From positions 1 to 64,000 of the forward strand of contig NZ_JSYN01000012.1 of NCBI RefSeq assembly GCF_000812965.1: DNA of 64,000 nt, written 5' to 3'. Source of the DNA: Pedobacter kyungheensis (lineage in GTDB: Bacteria > Bacteroidota > Bacteroidia > Sphingobacteriales > Sphingobacteriaceae). The position numbers were made by a program, and so were the translations under genes. Every line of letters begins with the position of its first letter. The stretch's first letter is position 1. The notes below the pieces were generated by a model. That model did not search any database and was not told the origin of the DNA. It worked only from the letters and a program-made list of their open reading frames with translations. Shown piece after piece: positions 16,809-25,795 of the stretch.

Positions 16809-17897
16809 TTAAGCATATCGCGTGCCATGATTGTTAATCATTTGCTCGGCTACTTTTTTAATTTCCTGTTCTTCCGATTTTGGATAGATCAAAAGGACTT
16901 CACCATCATCAACCACAATATAATTATCTAAACCTCTAATCACCGCAGCTTTATCTTTAGATAAATGAATAACGCAATTGGTCGTCTCTTGCAAGTACAC
17001 TTTATCTAAATTAACCATATTACTATTCTCATCTTTTTCACCCACCACGTGTAGTGAAGCCCATGTACCCAAGTCAGACCAACCAATATCAGCCGGAATG
17101 GTATATACATTACCTGCTTTTTCCAATATGGCATAATCAATAGAAATATTGGGGCTTAATGGATATTTTTCCGTGATGAATTTAGTTTCTGCATCTGTGT
17201 TGTAAAATACCGAACCGCTTTCAAATAGAAAAGCAATTTCAGGAGCATACTTTTTAAATGCTCTCTTTAATGAATTAACTGACCAGATAAAAATGCCTGC
17301 ATTCCACGCATAATCTCCACTAGCCAAATATTCCTTTGCTTTAGCTAAAGCAGGTTTTTCCATGAAAGCATCGACCTTTTTGATATCTTGATGCCCGCTA
17401 CCTGCTACTTGATACTTGATGTATCCATAGCCCGTATCTGGCCTCGTTGGGCTGATACCCAAAGTCAATAAGGCATCGTTTTTTTCACTAAAGCTTAAAG
17501 CTTGTTGAATTTTATCTAAAAAGACATCTTCCTTTAAAATCAAATGATCGGATGGCGTCACAACAATATTGGCATCAGGATTTTTTTCCCCAATCTTATA
17601 TGCCGCATAAGCAATACAAGGAGCAGTGTTGTTACGACTTGGTTCCAACAAGATATTCTCCGCTAAAACATTTGGCAATTGACAGGCAACCAAACTGGCA
17701 TAGCTCGTATTGGTTAATATATAAATTTGCTCGTTTGGACAAATCTTTAAAAACCTCTCATAAGTTAATTGCAATAAAGATTTCCCCATACCCAAAATAT
17801 CAATAAATTGCTTAGGAAAATGGTTTCTACTTTTTGGCCAGAAGCGGGAGCCTACTCCTCCAGCCATGATTAATATATATTTATTTTCTACATTCAT
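16809..17897 (-). CDS. manC: Mannose-1-phosphate guanylyltransferase
   Basis: The 362-residue cytoplasmic enzyme makes GDP-mannose from mannose 1-phosphate and GTP. The N-terminal nucleotidyltransferase signature IMAGGVGSRFWPKSRNHFPKQF is at about residues 10-31. LEPSRNNTAPCIAYAAY, VVTPSDHLI, FMEKP and WNAGIFIW follow. The protein stops without the C-terminal isomerase domain, so it is the monofunctional form. Its first 17 bases overlap the end of the upstream glycosyltransferase gene, indicating translational coupling as the last gene of the long minus-strand cluster. GDP-mannose feeds Gmd and the fucose synthase encoded elsewhere in this locus. Confidence 0.95.
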   Translation of the reverse strand: MNVENKYILIMAGGVGSRFWPKSRNHFPKQFIDILGMGKSLLQLTYERFLKICPNEQIYILTNTSYASLVACQLPNVLAENILLEPSRNNTAPCIAYAAYKIGEKNPDANIVVTPSDHLILKEDVFLDKIQQALSFSEKNDALLTLGISPTRPDTGYGYIKYQVAGSGHQDIKKVDAFMEKPALAKAKEYLASGDYAWNAGIFIWSVNSLKRAFKKYAPEIAFLFESGSVFYNTDAETKFITEKYPLSPNISIDYAILEKAGNVYTIPADIGWSDLGTWASLHVVGEKDENSNMVNLDKVYLQETTNCVIHLSKDKAAVIRGLDNYIVVDDGEVLLIYPKSEEQEIKKVAEQMINNHGTRYA

Positions 17898-18984
17898 AAA
17901 TTATCGAATTAAAATGTTGTTCATATAGGTCAACGATGTGTTCCCAAGAGAATGTCTGGACAATCTTCTTATTATTTGATTCAATGGCTGATTGATAATC
18001 CCCCTTATTTGTGTTATTTAATAACTCAGCAACATCCTTCGCATTTTCAAAATAAAAAGCATCATCTTCTAGAATCGATTCATTAAAGATATTTTTATTT
18101 GCGGCTATTAATGCCTGGGAGGCCATAGCTTCTAATAAGGATGGATTGGTACCCCCAACCGTATGACCATGAAAATAAAGCCTGGAGAAATGGCGTAAAT
18201 TATTCAATACATTAATATCGTACACGCCGCCAACAAAAATGATATTATCGTATCCTTTGAACTTATCTTTTAAATATGTTCCAAATTTGGTCTCATGCTT
18301 ACCAATGACTAAAAATTTCTCATATTGTTCTGCCTGGACAACACCATCCAAAATCATCTCGATACTATTTTCGGGTTCTAACCGTGCTATAAGCATACTG
18401 TACTGCTGCATTTCAACTCCATATTTCTTCAAACAAGATTTATCAGGATGGGTAAACAAATCTGCTCCATAGGGAATATAAAGTGACTCTTTTTGATAAG
18501 TAGCTTTTAAATAATCCTGGATACCAATGGAATCTGAAATTAAATAATCGCTGTACTTGATTCCTAACTTTTCCGCGTACTTTAAAAACCGCTTTACCTT
18601 TGGTGAAAACTTCGTGCGTTTCCACTCCAAACCATCAACATTGGTGGTAATTACAGTTTTTTTTCGAGGGAACAACCAACCCCAAATCGAACTGCTCGTA
18701 TAACCTAATTGCAGAATAATGTCGAAGCCTCTTTTTCTACTATCCAAAATACAATTAAAATCATATATAAATTGACCAGCAGGACCCATTTTATTTTCAG
18801 GGTCGTAACAATGAATAATCTTTACCTCATTCCATATAGATTCCTGATAGGGATGATCATTTGAATTATAAACGGTAACCTCGTGCCCACGCTCAACCAA
18901 GCCCAAAGATAAATATTCAGCAAATTGTTCGAACCCGCCGTAATGGTTAGGGATACCCCGTGTGCCTAAAATGGCTATTTTCAT
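17881..18984 (-). CDS. Glycosyltransferase family 4 with DUF1972 N-terminus
   Basis: The 367-residue protein starts with MKIAILGTRGIPNHYGGFEQ, the hallmark of DUF1972 glycosyltransferases, which have a GT-B fold. EKLGIKYSDYLISDS lies mid-protein and the GT4 donor-site region is IARLEPENSIEMILDG with GTNPSLLEAMASQ near the C-terminus. It would add one sugar to the lipid-linked repeat unit on the cytoplasmic face. Relatives are often annotated as rhamnosyltransferases, which would fit the dTDP-rhamnose genes here, but donor specificity cannot be read from sequence. It ends inside manC and starts 3 bases after the upstream GT2 gene. Confidence 0.88.
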   Translation of the reverse strand: MKIAILGTRGIPNHYGGFEQFAEYLSLGLVERGHEVTVYNSNDHPYQESIWNEVKIIHCYDPENKMGPAGQFIYDFNCILDSRKRGFDIILQLGYTSSSIWGWLFPRKKTVITTNVDGLEWKRTKFSPKVKRFLKYAEKLGIKYSDYLISDSIGIQDYLKATYQKESLYIPYGADLFTHPDKSCLKKYGVEMQQYSMLIARLEPENSIEMILDGVVQAEQYEKFLVIGKHETKFGTYLKDKFKGYDNIIFVGGVYDINVLNNLRHFSRLYFHGHTVGGTNPSLLEAMASQALIAANKNIFNESILEDDAFYFENAKDVAELLNNTNKGDYQSAIESNNKKIVQTFSWEHIVDLYEQHFNSIIYECRK

Positions 18985-18987
18985 AAA

Positions 18988-19824
18988 TTATTTTAACATT
19001 CTCTTAAAAGTAAAAAAAACCTTATACATTATAAATTCAATAGAGCTTATTTTAAAACTTAATTGTGAAAGTAAATCAGAATAAATCCTCATCTGTTTCA
19101 AAGGGCTTTTTAATTTATTGTAAAAGTATTGAAATGCAATTTTATTTGACCCTACAACATTATTTGAATGTTGCCTATAAAGTATAGTTGGCTGAGAAAC
19201 ATATGATATTTTTCCATATTTTGAAATATTAACAGCCATCCACTGATCATGAATTATATTTTTTGACGTAAGAGGTAATACACATTTTACTGCTGCCCGA
19301 TTAATCATAATTGTACATCCAGCTACAACATTTAAGGCTGCAAGTTTTACAGGTTTGTTAATTACAGAAACATCCAACTTTTGGCTTTTAATCATCGAAT
19401 CGGATAAAATAGCTAAGTTTTGATCGACAACCTTCAAATCTGTAAATACCATTAATGGTATTTTGCCAAAGTTCATCTCCAAATTAGACATTTCATTCAA
19501 CGTTATTTCAATTTTATTATCCAACCATACATCATCTTGATCACAAAGCATTATATAGTCACCGTTGCAATTTTCAATCAGTTGCGAAAACGAAAGTGTT
19601 GAACCTAAATTACCTCCAAGGTCTTTAAGCAAAAAGAACTTATCTGGATAATTTCTTACATAACAATCAATAATACTAAGTGTATTATCAGACGAACCGT
19701 CGTCTCTTATGATAATTTTCCACTGACTATTAGTTTGACTTAAGATAGAATTTAACTGCTCGTCTAAATATTTTCCACCATTATAGGTTGATAGAAGAAT
19801 ATCAATTTCGATATTTCTATCCAT
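18988..19824 (-). CDS. Glycosyltransferase family 2, rhamnosyltransferase-like
   Basis: The 278-residue GT-A enzyme has DILLSTYNGGKYLDEQLNSI at about residues 8-27, IIRDDGSSDNT, and MLCDQDDVWLDNKI carrying the metal-binding aspartates. The DQDDxW form is typical of the GT2 group that contains rhamnosyltransferases. HDQWMAVNISKYGKISY fits the acceptor side. It overlaps the neighbouring GT2 gene by 8 bases, and the region is clearly A+T-rich compared with the flanking housekeeping genes. Substrate is inferred only. Confidence 0.88.
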   Translation of the reverse strand: MDRNIEIDILLSTYNGGKYLDEQLNSILSQTNSQWKIIIRDDGSSDNTLSIIDCYVRNYPDKFFLLKDLGGNLGSTLSFSQLIENCNGDYIMLCDQDDVWLDNKIEITLNEMSNLEMNFGKIPLMVFTDLKVVDQNLAILSDSMIKSQKLDVSVINKPVKLAALNVVAGCTIMINRAAVKCVLPLTSKNIIHDQWMAVNISKYGKISYVSQPTILYRQHSNNVVGSNKIAFQYFYNKLKSPLKQMRIYSDLLSQLSFKISSIEFIMYKVFFTFKRMLK

Positions 19825-20587
19825 AAATAATTTTCTTTATATAAATAATAGTATGATAATAAGAATTAAAAAAGAGATATTCTAGTTTGTGTTTGAATTT
19901 TTTCCCAAAATGATTCTCTTTTATTATCAGAGCTTCCTTCATCGATTTTGTAATTAGTTGATTACTCACACCTCCATATCGCATATTAACTATGTTTTCA
20001 TCTATAAATTTGAAATTTATTTTTGCAAGATAACATCGGATAACAAAATCATAATCCATAAGAATTTTTATATCAATATTGTAAAGCCCTATTTCGTCGT
20101 AAATCTCTTTAGGACAAAACATTCCGGGATGCCAAACATTCATCACAGATTCGATGCTATCAATCGAACTCTTCTTAATTTTAAAATTATTTAGATTATT
20201 ATAAAGTTTTACGTTACCACAAAGAACAGTATATTTATTTGTATAATTTTCAACAACTTTTTTTACAGCATCTTTTTCATACCAGTCATCTGCATTTAAT
20301 AACGCAATAAGATTTCCAGATGAGAACTTAATTCCTTTATTAAAGGCATCAGAAATTCCATTATCGGGTTCGCTAATCCATTTTGTAATTTTATCTTTAT
20401 ATTTATCTATTATTTTTAATGATCCATCTGTAGAGCCGCCATCAATAATAATATATTCAATATTTGGATAGGTTTGTGCTAAAACACTTAAAATTGTCTG
20501 TTCAATTGTTGATTCCGCATTATATACAATCGTAATTACTGAAACTAAAGGTATATTCTGTTTATTGATATGCGCTGTGAGCATCAT
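19817..20587 (-). CDS. Glycosyltransferase family 2 (WcaA-like)
   Basis: The 256-residue GT-A enzyme carries VSVITIVYNAESTIEQTILS, IIIDGGSTDGSL, WISEPDNGISDAFNKGI and the metal site LNADDWY. The EPDxGIxDAxNKG motif is common to a GT2 subgroup found in colanic-acid-type loci. Two ATG codons stand at the start (20587 and 20584). It overlaps the next GT2 gene by 8 bases. The donor sugar is unknown. Confidence 0.88.
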   Translation of the reverse strand: MMLTAHINKQNIPLVSVITIVYNAESTIEQTILSVLAQTYPNIEYIIIDGGSTDGSLKIIDKYKDKITKWISEPDNGISDAFNKGIKFSSGNLIALLNADDWYEKDAVKKVVENYTNKYTVLCGNVKLYNNLNNFKIKKSSIDSIESVMNVWHPGMFCPKEIYDEIGLYNIDIKILMDYDFVIRCYLAKINFKFIDENIVNMRYGGVSNQLITKSMKEALIIKENHFGKKFKHKLEYLFFNSYYHTIIYIKKIIYG

Positions 20588-20596
20588 AATTTATGT

Positions 20597-21817
20597 CTAA
20601 TTAATTTGCCCTACAGGCTGTAAATATTTAGTTTTTTTAGACCCATTGATTATAATGGAAGCTAAAATAAAAAAGAAAAAGAAACCTGTTCTTGAGATTG
20701 GCTCTGAAAAAAGTGCTATTATTATGACGCAAATAAATACATTTCTTATTTTTTTATTTTCGAACAAATTAAAGCAGAATGCCTTATACAATAAATAGCC
20801 ACCAGCAATCAAACCAAAATCCAATAAAAATATCATAAAACCATTAACCATCTCGGCATCCAAATAACCACTTTTATCACCTTCAACCGCATCATTCCAT
20901 ATACGCTCACGTGTATTTAAAATAAGTAGATCCGATGAATTAAATGTTGTTTTGGGGTCTTCTCCGATAATAGGACTTCTCTTTAACATTTCAAGACCAA
21001 CATAAAAGTCTCCAAATCTTACAGATGAAGATGTTGCGCCGCTACCGGATAGTTTTTCATTGATATTAGAAGAAATTAAAGAAAATAAAAAGAAAAATAA
21101 AATTGCGGGGATAATTAATGTTTTTGCTCTTTTAATAGGGCTCAAATAAAGAACGTTTGCAGCTAATATAAATACCATAATAAACAAACCAGTAGTGGAA
21201 AAAGTAAACACAATGGATATTATTGAGAGAATAACTTCTTTAGTTGGCCGCTTACTGGAAAGGATAAGGATAAGATTGAGATTTAGAAATAATTGCCAAA
21301 CCCCAGGCTCCCATGCCAAACCACATAATCGATAGTGGTTGAGAAATGAAGGCCCACCTGAGTCTATATACCAAAAAATATAACCTATTTGTCGTAAAAA
21401 TGGCCATAGATAAGCAGGGCTAAACAATGATTGGCCAAAAATTAGAAAAAATATACTTATTAAGGTAAAATGCATATAGAATTTAAATAAATTCGAAATA
21501 TCTACCAAAAATATTTGTTTATAATTATTTGTCCTATAATTCAATAATACTATATATGCCGATGCTATAGCAACGAAAACAAAATATGGAATTTCGTTAC
21601 TTTTTATCAAATAGAATACAGTTAAAATCAAGATTAGAGAACTTAACACAAGTAAATCCTTTAATTTAATTCTTAAGAAATTATTTTTATTTAGAATTAT
21701 TAGAATAAAAAACCAAAATATGATTCCACCATCAAAAAAGTGCAAACTGGTTCCAGAAAAGAACAGAATCCCTAAAGAGAGGCTCCTTTTAAACTGATTC
21801 CTTTTAATTTTGAACAT
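20597..21817 (-). CDS. Wzy-like repeat-unit polymerase (O-antigen ligase/polymerase family)
   Basis: The 406-residue protein is made of about 10-12 hydrophobic helices with a longer polar loop in the second half (about residues 255-320). LCGLAWEPGVWQLFLN in the middle resembles the conserved acidic/Pro segment of Wzy-type polymerases. Very low G+C content and lack of strong motifs are normal for Wzy. It is the only candidate polymerase in the cluster, where wzx, wzc and wza are also present. It would join lipid-linked repeat units in the periplasm. It overlaps the upstream fucosyltransferase gene by 14 bases. Confidence 0.75.
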   Translation of the reverse strand: MFKIKRNQFKRSLSLGILFFSGTSLHFFDGGIIFWFFILIILNKNNFLRIKLKDLLVLSSLILILTVFYLIKSNEIPYFVFVAIASAYIVLLNYRTNNYKQIFLVDISNLFKFYMHFTLISIFFLIFGQSLFSPAYLWPFLRQIGYIFWYIDSGGPSFLNHYRLCGLAWEPGVWQLFLNLNLILILSSKRPTKEVILSIISIVFTFSTTGLFIMVFILAANVLYLSPIKRAKTLIIPAILFFFLFSLISSNINEKLSGSGATSSSVRFGDFYVGLEMLKRSPIIGEDPKTTFNSSDLLILNTRERIWNDAVEGDKSGYLDAEMVNGFMIFLLDFGLIAGGYLLYKAFCFNLFENKKIRNVFICVIIIALFSEPISRTGFFFFFILASIIINGSKKTKYLQPVGQIN

Positions 21818-22655
21818 CTTTATTATTTAGTAAAAAGAATATTTTATTTTTAACCAACTGCATTACTGATTTTAAATACCCAACAAAACTGTATTTATTA
21901 ATTATGACGATATAATCTCGAGGTAGTAAATCTTTTGTACTGAAATTAGCTTTATAACCAAACCACAAGGAAGGTACAATAACTTTTTTATTAATATGCT
22001 TATTTAAATATGCACCCCACCAACTAAATGAGCTATTGCTGAGTATATTATTTTCACAGTAAGATTGTATATATAGATCGATAATTGGAGAGGTGTTTTC
22101 AGCAAATATTACATTTTTCAATTTTATATTATTTTTACACCATGTAATATCATCACTGACGATAATAAAATTTTCATTTTTACCAATTAGATCAATAGCC
22201 TTTTTATAATATTTTAATCCACAAAAAGGATGCTTGTACAACATTTTAAGATAATCTCCTCTTCGAATATGAATACTGGTATATCCGCCTTTTAAGATTT
22301 CTGGATATTTTTTTTCAATAAAGAAAATAGTATTATCATCGATAGAGTATTGTTTTAAAACCAGAGACCTATCAAAATATCTGTGCGACTGGAAGTACCC
22401 CTTTATAATCAAATCAGTACCTTCAGTATATGGAACGGAATTATAGTGGTAAAATGGTTCTTCATAAACCGGTATTCCATCTGGAATATAATTTAAGATA
22501 TCAAAACCTTTAAAAAAAGTATCCTTATACTTTAATGTAGCAGAATACTCTTCTTGTAGTGGTACGCATATTGTTATTTTTTCACTTAGAGACAGAGCTG
22601 CAGCCATCTGAAAAAGATTATTTCCTAGTCTATCACTAAAGACAACATAAATCAT
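21804..22655 (-). CDS. Glycosyltransferase family 11, probable alpha-1,2-fucosyltransferase
   Basis: The 283-residue protein shows the GT11 order of motifs. It has an N-terminal RLGNNLFQMAAALSL (canonical form GRLGNQMFQYA), the GDP-binding HIRRGDY at residues 129-135, and SNSSFSWWGAYLN near residue 205. GT11 enzymes transfer L-fucose from GDP-fucose to an acceptor hydroxyl. This matches the GDP-fucose genes manC, gmd and fcl in the same locus, so fucose is very probably part of the polymer. Family is firm; alpha-1,2 linkage is by family analogy. Confidence 0.85.
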   Translation of the reverse strand: MIYVVFSDRLGNNLFQMAAALSLSEKITICVPLQEEYSATLKYKDTFFKGFDILNYIPDGIPVYEEPFYHYNSVPYTEGTDLIIKGYFQSHRYFDRSLVLKQYSIDDNTIFFIEKKYPEILKGGYTSIHIRRGDYLKMLYKHPFCGLKYYKKAIDLIGKNENFIIVSDDITWCKNNIKLKNVIFAENTSPIIDLYIQSYCENNILSNSSFSWWGAYLNKHINKKVIVPSLWFGYKANFSTKDLLPRDYIVIINKYSFVGYLKSVMQLVKNKIFFLLNNKDVQN

Positions 22656-22657
22656 AT

Positions 22658-23278
22658 CTAATTAAAATTAATTTTTTTTATCACTTTAGCAGGATTCCCT
22701 GCTGCTATGCAATCTTCCGGGATGTCATTCACTACAATACTTCCACTCCCAATAATACTACGCGCACCAATGTGAACACCTTTTAAAATGATACACCGAG
22801 TTCCTATTAAAACATCATTATCAATAATAATGGGTTTATTAACTTTATGATTCAGATCATTCTCTATGTTACGTCGATCAAAATAAGATAAAGAATGAGC
22901 ATCTGAGTCCATAATAATAGTGTCCGCTCCAATATTAACTTGATTCCCAATTGTTATTGATTGATGCGACCATAAACATACAGAACTAAAGCCACAGTTG
23001 TTACCAATAAGCAAAGTTGCTTTATCTTCAACACTTATTGAGCCTTTAATATTTCGACTTAAAGGATTTAGGCCTCTGCCACTTTTAAAAGTACAGGAGT
23101 CACCAATTATAATATTAACATCCTTTCCTATCTGAATATCTAAAACTCCCTGCACGATCAGGTTTTTGCCATATGCAATACCATGTACCTTCATCATAAA
23201 TCTACCCCATCTCCAGTTGACAGAGTTGAAAATTCTAGTTCTATATTTCGTGTATGTCTTATAAATCTTAATTAACAT
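22658..23278 (-). CDS. Hexapeptide-repeat (left-handed beta-helix) sugar O-acetyltransferase
   Basis: The 206-residue protein has the isoleucine-rich hexapeptide repeats of left-handed beta-helix acyltransferases from about residue 55 on (VNIGADTIIMDSD, VLIGTRCIILKGVHIGARSIIGSGS). It closes with IPEDCIAAGNPAKVIKKI, the usual end of acetyl-CoA-dependent sugar acetyltransferases of the WcaF/Maa type. The frame extends upstream to a TTG at 23326, and the ATG at 23278 (MLIKIYKTYTKY) is preferred. It would acetylate a sugar in the cytoplasm, separate from the membrane MBOAT system at 13.9 kb. Confidence 0.85.
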   Translation of the reverse strand: MLIKIYKTYTKYRTRIFNSVNWRWGRFMMKVHGIAYGKNLIVQGVLDIQIGKDVNIIIGDSCTFKSGRGLNPLSRNIKGSISVEDKATLLIGNNCGFSSVCLWSHQSITIGNQVNIGADTIIMDSDAHSLSYFDRRNIENDLNHKVNKPIIIDNDVLIGTRCIILKGVHIGARSIIGSGSIVVNDIPEDCIAAGNPAKVIKKINFN

Positions 23279-23409
23279 ATAGCTTTTTGTAAATGGAGAA
23301 GTTGATTTTAGCTTTCCCGAAATCAATATTTCTGTCGGAAAACCGTGGTTTCAATTTTGAATAACAGCTTTACTAATTAGAGTAAATAAAACTGGCAGAT
23401 ATATTAATC

Positions 23410-24435
23410 TCAAAAATTTCTCCTTTTATGATAAAAATTAACCATTAACATATTTAACCTGAAAGGAAGCATCTTTATCATCAATAATAAAACGAATTTT
23501 TTCTTTTTTGCTAATAATAATGAAAAAAAATCTTTCAACCCTATAACAGGTGTTTTAAAAGCTTTTCTACACAGTTCTGGTTTATCCTGATCGGTAATCC
23601 TTTTACTTTTGTACGAATCCCTAACAATCATGGTATAACAAAAGTTGAAAACATCGATATTACTACACACATCTTCAAATATTTTAGGATTATTAATAGA
23701 ATATTCGAAATCGCGTATCGAAATGTAAATCTCAGCCGTTTCTAATGACAAATCATTATACATGATGGCGTTTGTAATCGATGTATTGCGGATCAGATAA
23801 TCTAATGTAATATCAGGAAGTAACACGATCTTTGTCAGGTGCCGGATCTCTAAAAAAGAAAATACGGCATCTTCAACTACGTTATGAATGTATCTTAAAT
23901 TATTGTCTTTTAAAAAAGTGGTTTTATATAATTTATTCCAGGAATACACTGAAAAATATCCATTCTCAACATAAACATGTTTTTTAAATGATCCATTATC
24001 AAATACCTTTTTCTCATCATACTGAAAAACCTTAGTTATTATCCCTTCCTCATCTACAGCACGATGGGAAGCTGCCACAATATCTGCATTATTTAATTCT
24101 GCTTCCTTTACAAGTAAACTGATTGTATGTGAAACTATATAATCGTCACTATCAATAAAAAAAAGATAATCACCTGTTAAATTATCCAAAATAATATTTC
24201 GGGATTTTCCAATACCCTTATCAACCTCGTTTTTTTTAATTACCCGAAAAGGAAATTTACTGCTCACTAACGTATCCATAGCTACTTGCAGACTATTATC
24301 GTCGCTAACATCATAAACGATTAAAATCTCTATTTGATCATAATCCTGATCAAAAACAGAATTCAAACAGTTGGCAATATGAGCTTCAACATTATAAACA
24401 GGTATTGCTACCGTAACTTTAGGATTAAATGACAT
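23410..24435 (-). CDS. Glycosyltransferase family 2
   Basis: The 341-residue GT-A enzyme has VTVAIPVYNVEAHIANCLNS at about residues 7-26, IEILIVYDVSDDNSLQ, GIGKSRNIILDN and the metal-binding FIDSDDYI. The usual DDGS is altered to DVSDD. A C-terminal extension of about 100 residues follows the catalytic domain, with a basic hydrophobic end (KKKKFVLLLMIKMLPFRL) that may sit on the membrane. Neighbours are the acetyltransferase and a GT4 gene. Donor and acceptor are unknown. Confidence 0.87.
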   Translation of the reverse strand: MSFNPKVTVAIPVYNVEAHIANCLNSVFDQDYDQIEILIVYDVSDDNSLQVAMDTLVSSKFPFRVIKKNEVDKGIGKSRNIILDNLTGDYLFFIDSDDYIVSHTISLLVKEAELNNADIVAASHRAVDEEGIITKVFQYDEKKVFDNGSFKKHVYVENGYFSVYSWNKLYKTTFLKDNNLRYIHNVVEDAVFSFLEIRHLTKIVLLPDITLDYLIRNTSITNAIMYNDLSLETAEIYISIRDFEYSINNPKIFEDVCSNIDVFNFCYTMIVRDSYKSKRITDQDKPELCRKAFKTPVIGLKDFFSLLLAKKKKFVLLLMIKMLPFRLNMLMVNFYHKRRNF

Positions 24436-24503
24436 TTAATTTTATTCATTATGTATTGATATCACCATCTATTAAAGTAAGAGGTAAAAAAATTCAAATT
24501 TCA

Positions 24504-25739
24504 TTACAAATCTATGATAGTTTGATAAATCCTAGACAAATCATTTACTATATTTTCTTTGTTATGCCTTTCGATCGCAAGAACTCTAGCATTGTTTCCA
24601 ATTTTCGATGCAAGTTCTTTATTATCAACGATTTCTTTAATATAAGATGCTGCCATATAAGGATCATTTGCCGGAACCAAAACACCTGTTGTTAGGTGCT
24701 CTATTAGTGTAGAAACTCCCCCTACATTACATGCGATAACTGGCACACCTAGAAGTTGGGCTTCACAAACACTATTTGGACTATTATCAATGTATGAAGG
24801 ATGTACAAAAACATCACAATTACCAAGTGCTTCTTTTATTATATCAGACGAGGCAATACCTTTAGGATAAACAGAAACAGCTTCAAGATGGATTCCTGTT
24901 TTAAAACTTGCAAAATCCATCTCATTAACTCCATAAACTAGCCATTCGAAGTTAAGCTTCAACTCGTTTTTGAGTATCTGCGCTGTTTTTAACAACATAT
25001 CAGCACCTTTATAAAGCGGATTTGAAATGGTTGTTACAATGATGACCATATTTCTATTGGTTATAACTTGCCAAGGCCTTGCATTAAAAAAAGATTCGCG
25101 TAGCATTTCACTGCAATAATAATAATGCGATTTTGGCGAATAAATTTTAGTGATTCTTTTGTCCCATTCCGTCCGCCCCATGAAATAATTGCAACCGGCA
25201 AAAATCCTTTTTTCCCTTTCAACAGAAGTTTTCCATCCCTTCAATTGCCCGTAATTTGAAAGCAGCCTTAAAGGATTTAATCCATTTGAACGAAATATAT
25301 CCCATTGAGAATAAAATGGTGGAACAAGTGCATTTAAGCAAGGAATAAGCAGACCTTGCAAATGAATAATTGTAGGAATATGTGTATATTGAGCAATGAG
25401 CCCAAAAGTTCGTTCCGACCCAAAAACATGTATAATATCAGGCTTAAAATCATCAATTACCGATTTAAAAGCGCTTACATGTGAAGCTTCTTGTTTACTT
25501 TTAGAGAATGCTCTTTTAAACCTATCTTGTATGCCTCTAGCAATAGAAATTGGATAATAAATTACATTTTCTTGTTCAACTTTAAATGGCTCATCTTGAA
25601 AAAAGAAGGATATTGCCAACTCAAGATTTGGCAATTTTCTAACTTCCTTTTCCAAAGAAGTAATCCATCCGCCTCCGTTATATCCATTTAAATCCGAATT
25701 ATAGCCCGCTTGATTATTGGTAAACCATAGAACCCTCAT
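24504..25739 (-). CDS. Glycosyltransferase family 4
   Basis: The 411-residue GT-B enzyme has an N-terminal Rossmann region (MRVLWFTNNQAGYN) and a GT4 C-terminal domain with IIVTTISNPLYKGADMLLK, CDVFVHPSYIDNSPNSVCEAQ, and LGVPVIACNVGGVSTLIEH. The last two are the EX7E-like nucleotide-sugar site region. It would extend the repeat unit in the cytoplasm. The gene sits in the low-G+C cassette, with 55-70 base gaps on either side and no obvious promoter. Confidence 0.88.
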   Translation of the reverse strand: MRVLWFTNNQAGYNSDLNGYNGGGWITSLEKEVRKLPNLELAISFFFQDEPFKVEQENVIYYPISIARGIQDRFKRAFSKSKQEASHVSAFKSVIDDFKPDIIHVFGSERTFGLIAQYTHIPTIIHLQGLLIPCLNALVPPFYSQWDIFRSNGLNPLRLLSNYGQLKGWKTSVEREKRIFAGCNYFMGRTEWDKRITKIYSPKSHYYYCSEMLRESFFNARPWQVITNRNMVIIVTTISNPLYKGADMLLKTAQILKNELKLNFEWLVYGVNEMDFASFKTGIHLEAVSVYPKGIASSDIIKEALGNCDVFVHPSYIDNSPNSVCEAQLLGVPVIACNVGGVSTLIEHLTTGVLVPANDPYMAASYIKEIVDNKELASKIGNNARVLAIERHNKENIVNDLSRIYQTIIDL

Positions 25740-25795
25740 CTTTTACATATCATTTTAAGTTAAAATCAAAATATACCCGAGAAACAGTATAATTA

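Noticed and set aside
16683-16931. 82-codon plus-strand frame at the manC 3' end
   Set aside because: Half of it is antisense to manC and the rest is random AT-rich sequence.
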